Part shown: positions 60,690 to 64,000 of the stretch, one piece after another | Layout of the letters: each line of letters begins with the position of its first letter | How positions within the stretch are numbered: the first letter of the stretch is position 1 | Source: Sisyra terminalis | Lineage: Eukaryota; Arthropoda; Insecta; Neuroptera; Sisyridae | Assembly: GCA_958496175.1 (NCBI GenBank) | Contig: OY292277.1 | Location: 53,517,050 to 53,581,049 of the forward strand | Length of the DNA stretch: 64,000 bases | Direction: 5' to 3' | Made by a program: the position numbers and the translations under genes | The notes under the pieces: generated by a model | The model's database searches: none | The model's input: only the letters and a program-made list of their open reading frames with translations | Told to the model about the DNA's origin: nothing

Positions 60690-60967
60690 CGACAAGAATT
60701 TTCTTCTTGTATTGTACATGTATTTGATATGAATGTTTGTGTTGTGTATAGTATTCCTATAGCTGCTATGGCTTGATGATGATGATGACCAATAATACCT
60801 GTTGTCGCTGTCGCTATAGCTCTGTGCTAACGTAACGGTAGATAAAGAGAGCCAGTCGATTCAGTTTTGCTGAGTAATTAGTGGCTCTCGCTTACACCGT
60901 ACAAAACATAACGGGATTTATATTATTATTATTTTTACAGTACTAAAGGCACACACCACTACACACA

Positions 60968-60993
60968 CATACATACATACATACATACATACA
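60968..60993. repeat. (CATA)n microsatellite
   Basis: About six perfect CATA units. Confidence 0.95.
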
Positions 60994-61097
60994 ATCGCTA
61001 ACTATATGCCACATAATATACATATACAGATGAAGAAAAACCTATCGGTTAGATCCTGGTAGAGCCAATGGCCTACTTAACGTAAGTATTGAAATTT

Positions 61098-62645
61098 TGC
61101 AAAATTTTCATTTTCTTCTACAGTTAGTACCCAATGGAACACCCCCAGCATACTGGAGATATATCATACGGGCATACAATCAAGGTGGCTGTGGTTCAAG
61201 TGATTGTCATATGTCAGTAGGCCATGAAATCAAACTTTAAAACAAGTAAGAATCTTTTTTTTTTCTAATTTTATTTCAAAACAATTGAAATTAGTACACA
61301 AATTCCTAATAAACAAATATCCAAAAAAAATAAAATATAACCTACTGGTGGCCGAATGGTCTAGATCAGTGGTTCCTAACCTGGGTTCGATCAAATCCCA
61401 GGCAAGAGTGGATTTAAGAGGAGGAGGGAGAGGGGGCACGTGCCCCCCCTGGGTATTTTTGTATTCTATGGAGATTCCATAACAGTACATACTGTCATTT
61501 TTTGTTCTCCACAATTTTCCTTTTCTTCTACAGTTATTACCCAATGGAACACCCCCAGCATGCTGGAGATACCATACGGGCATATAATCAAGGTGGCTGT
61601 GGTTCAAGTGATTGTCATATGTCAGTAGGCCATGAAATCAAACTCTAAAACAAGTAAGAATCTTTTTTTTTCTAATTTTATTTCAAAACAATTGAAGTTA
61701 GTCCAGAAATTCCTTATAAACCAATATCCAAAAAAAAAAAAAACCTAATGGTGGCCGAATGATCAGTGGTTCCTAACCTGGGTTCGACCAAATACTAGGC
61801 AAGGGCGGATTTAAGGGGGACACGTGCCTCTTGGGAATTATTGTGTACTATGGAGATTCCATAACAGTACATACTGTCATTTTTTTTCTCCACAATTTTT
61901 CTTTTTTTCTACAGTCATTACCCAATGGAACACCCCTAGCATGTTGGAGATATCATATGGGCATACAATCAAGGTGGCTGTGGTTCAAGTGATTGTCATA
62001 TGTCAGTAGGCCATGAAATCAAACTGTAAAACAAGTAAGAATCTTTTTTTTCTAATTTTATTTCAAAACAATTGAAATTAGTACATAAATTCCTTACAAA
62101 CAAATCTCCAAAAACAAACCTAATAGTGGCCGAGTCGTCTAGATCAGTGGTTTCTAACCTGGGTGCGACCAAATCTCAGGCAAGGGCAGATTTAAGGGGG
62201 AGACGGGTGCACGTGTCCCCTCCCAGGGTATTTTTGTGTACTGTGGAGATTCCATAACAGTACATACTGTCATTTTTTTTCTACAGTTAGTACTCAATGG
62301 AAGATCCCTAGCATGCTGGAGATATCATACGGGCATACAATCAAGGTGGCTGTGGTTCGAGCGATTGTCATATGTCAGTAGGCCATGAAATCAAACTCTA
62401 AAACAAGTAAGAATCTTTGTTTTCTAATTTTATTACAAAACAATTGAAATTAGTACATAAATTCCTTATAAACAAATCTCCAAAAACAAACCTAATAGTG
62501 GCCGAGTCGTTTAGATCAGTGGTTCCTAACCTGGGTTCGACCAAATCCCAGGCAAGGTCGGATTAAAGGGGGGGAGGTACGGGGGCACATGCTCCCCCTG
62601 GATATTTTTGTGTACTATGGAGATTCCATAACAGTACATACTTAG
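61098..62645. repeat. Tandem array of a host/hAT junction, four units plus a partial
   Basis: The TTCTACAG landmark ends at 61123, 61533, 61914 and 62286 (spacing 410, 381 and 372 bp). Each unit contains an exon-like core (ACCCAATGGAACACCCC, GGCATA(C/T)AATCAAGGTGG, TATGTCAGTAGGCCATGAAA), then AAAACAATTGAA, GTGGCCGA, the word GTCTAGAT, and the left end of a hAT element (CAGTGGTTCCTAACCTGGG at 61367, 61764, 62145 and 62517). The unit closes with GGAGATTCCATAACAGTACA and returns to the landmark. The fifth unit ends at about 62640 without the core. Confidence 0.9.
61124..61240 (+). CDS. Exon-like core, unit 1
   Basis: After the pyrimidine tract TTTTCTTCTACAG, 117 nt are open to a TAA at 61238-61240: LVPNGTPPAYWRYIIRAYNQ, then GGCGSSDCHMSVGHEIKL. 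A possible donor word (AACGTAAGT, about 61080-61088) and an open, phase-compatible segment (DPGRANGLLN) lie directly upstream, but the intervening 42 nt would be a very short intron. The other three units lack 2 nt (TA) near codon 13 and shift frame; units 3 and 4 also have stops in the tail frame. Retention only in unit 1 is what one expects of an ancestral exon with decaying copies, but chance is possible. Family unknown. Confidence 0.25.
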   Translation, partial: LVPNGTPPAYWRYIIRAYNQGGCGSSDCHMSVGHEIKL

Positions 62646-63041
62646 AAGCAAATCAAATTATTAAAGTTGTGAAAATATATGAATAAAGTAACAAAAAGAA
62701 CATTTGTGGAAACTCTAGTCTATTTCTGGTTGGGATTGCGAATTTTTTTCGTGACCCCTGTCACGCTCTTGCAAATGGAAGATGATATTGTGCACCCCCC
62801 CAGAAAAAAATCCTGAATCCGCCCTTGACTCCAGGGATTCAGTGAGTCAGTCTTGCGGGTTCGGCAAATATTATGTTTTAGTAGCTTTTTTCTTTGCTCT
62901 TAATGTTTTTGTTCATTTGGTACATCAATTACCAATTACTTATTTGAAATTTGAAAAAAAAAATCCAATGAAGAAGGGCTCAATGCATATGAACATAAAA
63001 CTGATGGGGATCAGTACCTCTGACAAGGTGAAGAACCACTG
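62517..63041. mobile_element. hAT element, 525 bp, with 8-bp target duplication
   Basis: The left end CAGTGGTTCCTAACCT and right end, read inward as CAGTGGTTCTTCACCT, match at 14 of 16 positions. Flanks are GTTTAGAT (62509-62516) and GTCTAGAT (63042-63049); units 1 and 3 of the neighbouring array preserve GTCTAGAT before the left end, so the target duplication was originally perfect. The element contains another one at 62553-62827. No transposase remains. Confidence 0.9.
62553..62827. mobile_element. Second hAT-type element nested in the first
   Basis: Ends CAAGGTCGGATTAAAGG and, read inward from the right, CAAGGGCGGATTCAGGA form the terminal repeat. Flanks ATCCCAGG (62545-62552) and ACTCCAGG (62828-62835) match at 6 of 8. 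The right half matches 10680-10783, so the family is dispersed. The left half has been copied with each unit of the tandem array. Confidence 0.8.
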
Positions 63042-63049
63042 GTCTAGAT

Positions 63050-63607
63050 GATCACTCCAAAACTGCGGTAAATAGTGGAGCAAATTTTCGATTTTTCTTG
63101 ATTTCGGATTTTTTTAACCCTAAAGTCGCTATAGACCTTAATATTATAGTTATAAAGCAATGATCAATAGCAATTTAGAAAAAAAAACACCCTATTCGAA
63201 CTACCCTTACGCCTCCCTATCATAAGTTTCCTCATCAGCCAAAAGCCAATTTTAAACCAAATTAAGCATATATTGCACTTGTATCCAAAATCAACAGGTT
63301 GTTGTCGAATTTTGACGAAATATTCGTCCTTCTTAGGATAATCTCCTAAAAATAGATGATAGGAAAATGCAGTTTTAAAATTTAAAAAATAAAAGAAAAA
63401 CAAACGAGGTTTTCACTACGTCACTCAGCCATCAGAGTCTTCTTGATATGATAATTTACTGCGCCCCTGTTTGTACTGTAGCCAGGACCCAACAAATTTC
63501 TAAATCTGGCATTGGTTGCTTACTATTCCGCAAGGATAATAGGCAAAAGATTTTTGAAATTTGGCAAAAGATACGATTTTTTCTGACTTTGAACAGTTAT
63601 ACTGTGT
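63050..63607. other. AT-rich stretch, no supported gene
   Basis: Nothing recognisable; the short frames have no domains. Confidence 0.4.
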
Positions 63608-64000
63608 ATACAATATATAAAATATATTGCGATCCAATTTATGTAGTATAATTTAATATAATAATGTATAAAAATCATTCCATAAACATAAATTTGAACA
63701 GAAGTTCAAACAAAAATATTTGTCACGTAATGCCCAGATACGTATTTCGATTGCCAAGCAATCTTCCTCAGTGGTCGTCAAGTAGTTTGGATCATCAGTT
63801 TGTGATGATTCATCACCTGTGAATCATCACAAGTGATGAAGATTGCTTGGCAATCAAAATACGTATCTGGGCAATACGTCACTAATATTTTTGTTTGAAC
63901 TTCTGTTCAAATTTATGTTTATAATATGATTTGTATATATTATTATGTATATTAAATTTTACTACATAAATTGGATCGCCATATATTCTATATATTGTAT
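63608..64000. mobile_element. Palindromic Penelope-like/retrozyme-type element, cut by window edge
   Basis: Left arm 63608-63773 and right arm 63831-64000 are reverse complements (for example CAGAAGTTCAAACAAAAATA against TATTTTTGTTTGAACTTCTG), and the right arm runs off the window. The centre holds a smaller perfect stem, TGATGATTCA/TGAATCATCA (about 63802-63831). Each arm has a hammerhead-like core; only the left one (minus strand) keeps the essential bases. Confidence 0.65.
63732..63774 (-). ncRNA. Hammerhead-like ribozyme core with 4-bp palindromic helix III
   Basis: Minus strand: CTGAGGA (63765-63771), an extra A, a 6-bp helix II GATTGC/GCAATC with 3-nt loop, GAA (63746-63748), helix III ATACGTAT (63738-63745, self-complementary) and cleavage base C at 63737. 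Helix I pairs TGG with CCA. In the right-arm copy the box reads GTGATGA and GAAA has become AAAA, both expected to abolish cleavage. Confidence 0.55.

Larger units (their letters stand above)
60131..61060. promoter_or_regulatory. GC-richer island with TG and CATA repeats
   Basis: Features are a GTGTG-rich stretch at 60330-60405, (TG)n at 60587-60624 and 60664-60689, GATGAT words at 60774-60787, a compound hairpin at 60835-60900 and (CATA)n at 60968-60993. The opposing frames of about 105 residues at 60134-60459 are products of the TG repeat (poly Thr-His on one strand, Val-Cys on the other) and not genes. Confidence 0.4.

Noticed and set aside
61371..61398. tRNA-derived SINE B box in GGTTCGATCAAATCCC
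   Set aside because: The final C of the B-box consensus is missing, no A box is found at the right distance, and the segment is the end of a hAT element with target duplication.

Overview
This window looks like intronic or intergenic DNA from an arthropod, most likely an insect. It is strongly AT-rich with long A/T homopolymers, has no long conserved open reading frame, and carries typical insect mobile-element remains: a mariner relic, RTE-type LINE tails, hAT-type and TTAA-flanked MITEs, and Penelope-like palindromes with hammerhead-like cores. No bacterial-style operon, rRNA or tRNA was seen. I cannot name the species. Almost all short open frames are chance or repeat-derived; only a few exon-like stretches are worth keeping, all at low confidence.

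Layout. 1-1000: AT-rich DNA, then a small GC-rich island with GGC and TTC microsatellites. 1.96-3.15 kb: inverted plus tandem repeat. 6.4-7.9 kb: a 741-bp tandem duplication. 8.1-8.35 kb: first palindromic element with a hammerhead-like core. 10.2-11.6 kb: RTE LINE remnant carrying a hAT fragment. 12.96-15.3 kb: tandem arrays. 16.03-16.74 kb: TTAA-flanked MITE. 18.43-20.2 kb: array with CRE/E-box composites, next to an exon-like segment on the minus strand (20249-20332). 20.7-20.9 kb: RTE fragment. 21.8-33.2 kb: a succession of tandem duplications interrupted by a mariner pseudogene (25.26-25.77 kb). 34.1-34.5 kb: second hammerhead palindrome. 35.8-36.6 kb: CpG-rich island with a strong donor site, a promoter/first-exon candidate. 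37.66-37.90 and 47.26-47.46 kb: hAT-type MITEs, the second with a perfect 8-bp target duplication. 39.49-39.75 kb: exon-like block open on both strands, followed by a CpG-rich, CCG-repeat island to 41.7 kb. 41.8-43.2, 48.3-49.3, 50.4-50.8 and 54.5-55.9 kb: tandem duplications. 50.95-53.33 kb: a 2.4-kb palindrome. 56.4-57.2 and 60.1-61.0 kb: microsatellite-rich, CpG-containing islands. 61.1-63.05 kb: tandem amplification of a host/hAT junction with a second hAT nested inside. 63.6-64.0 kb: third hammerhead palindrome, cut by the window edge.

The dominant theme is local tandem duplication. About fifteen separate arrays with units of roughly 200-740 bp occupy around 30% of the window by my count. 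If a host gene runs through here, it is probably on the minus strand: CpG-rich upstream region near 40.2-41.7 kb, exon candidate at 39489-39714, possible terminal exon at 20249-20332. The two exons are phase-compatible in one frame, but this is inference and needs transcript evidence.
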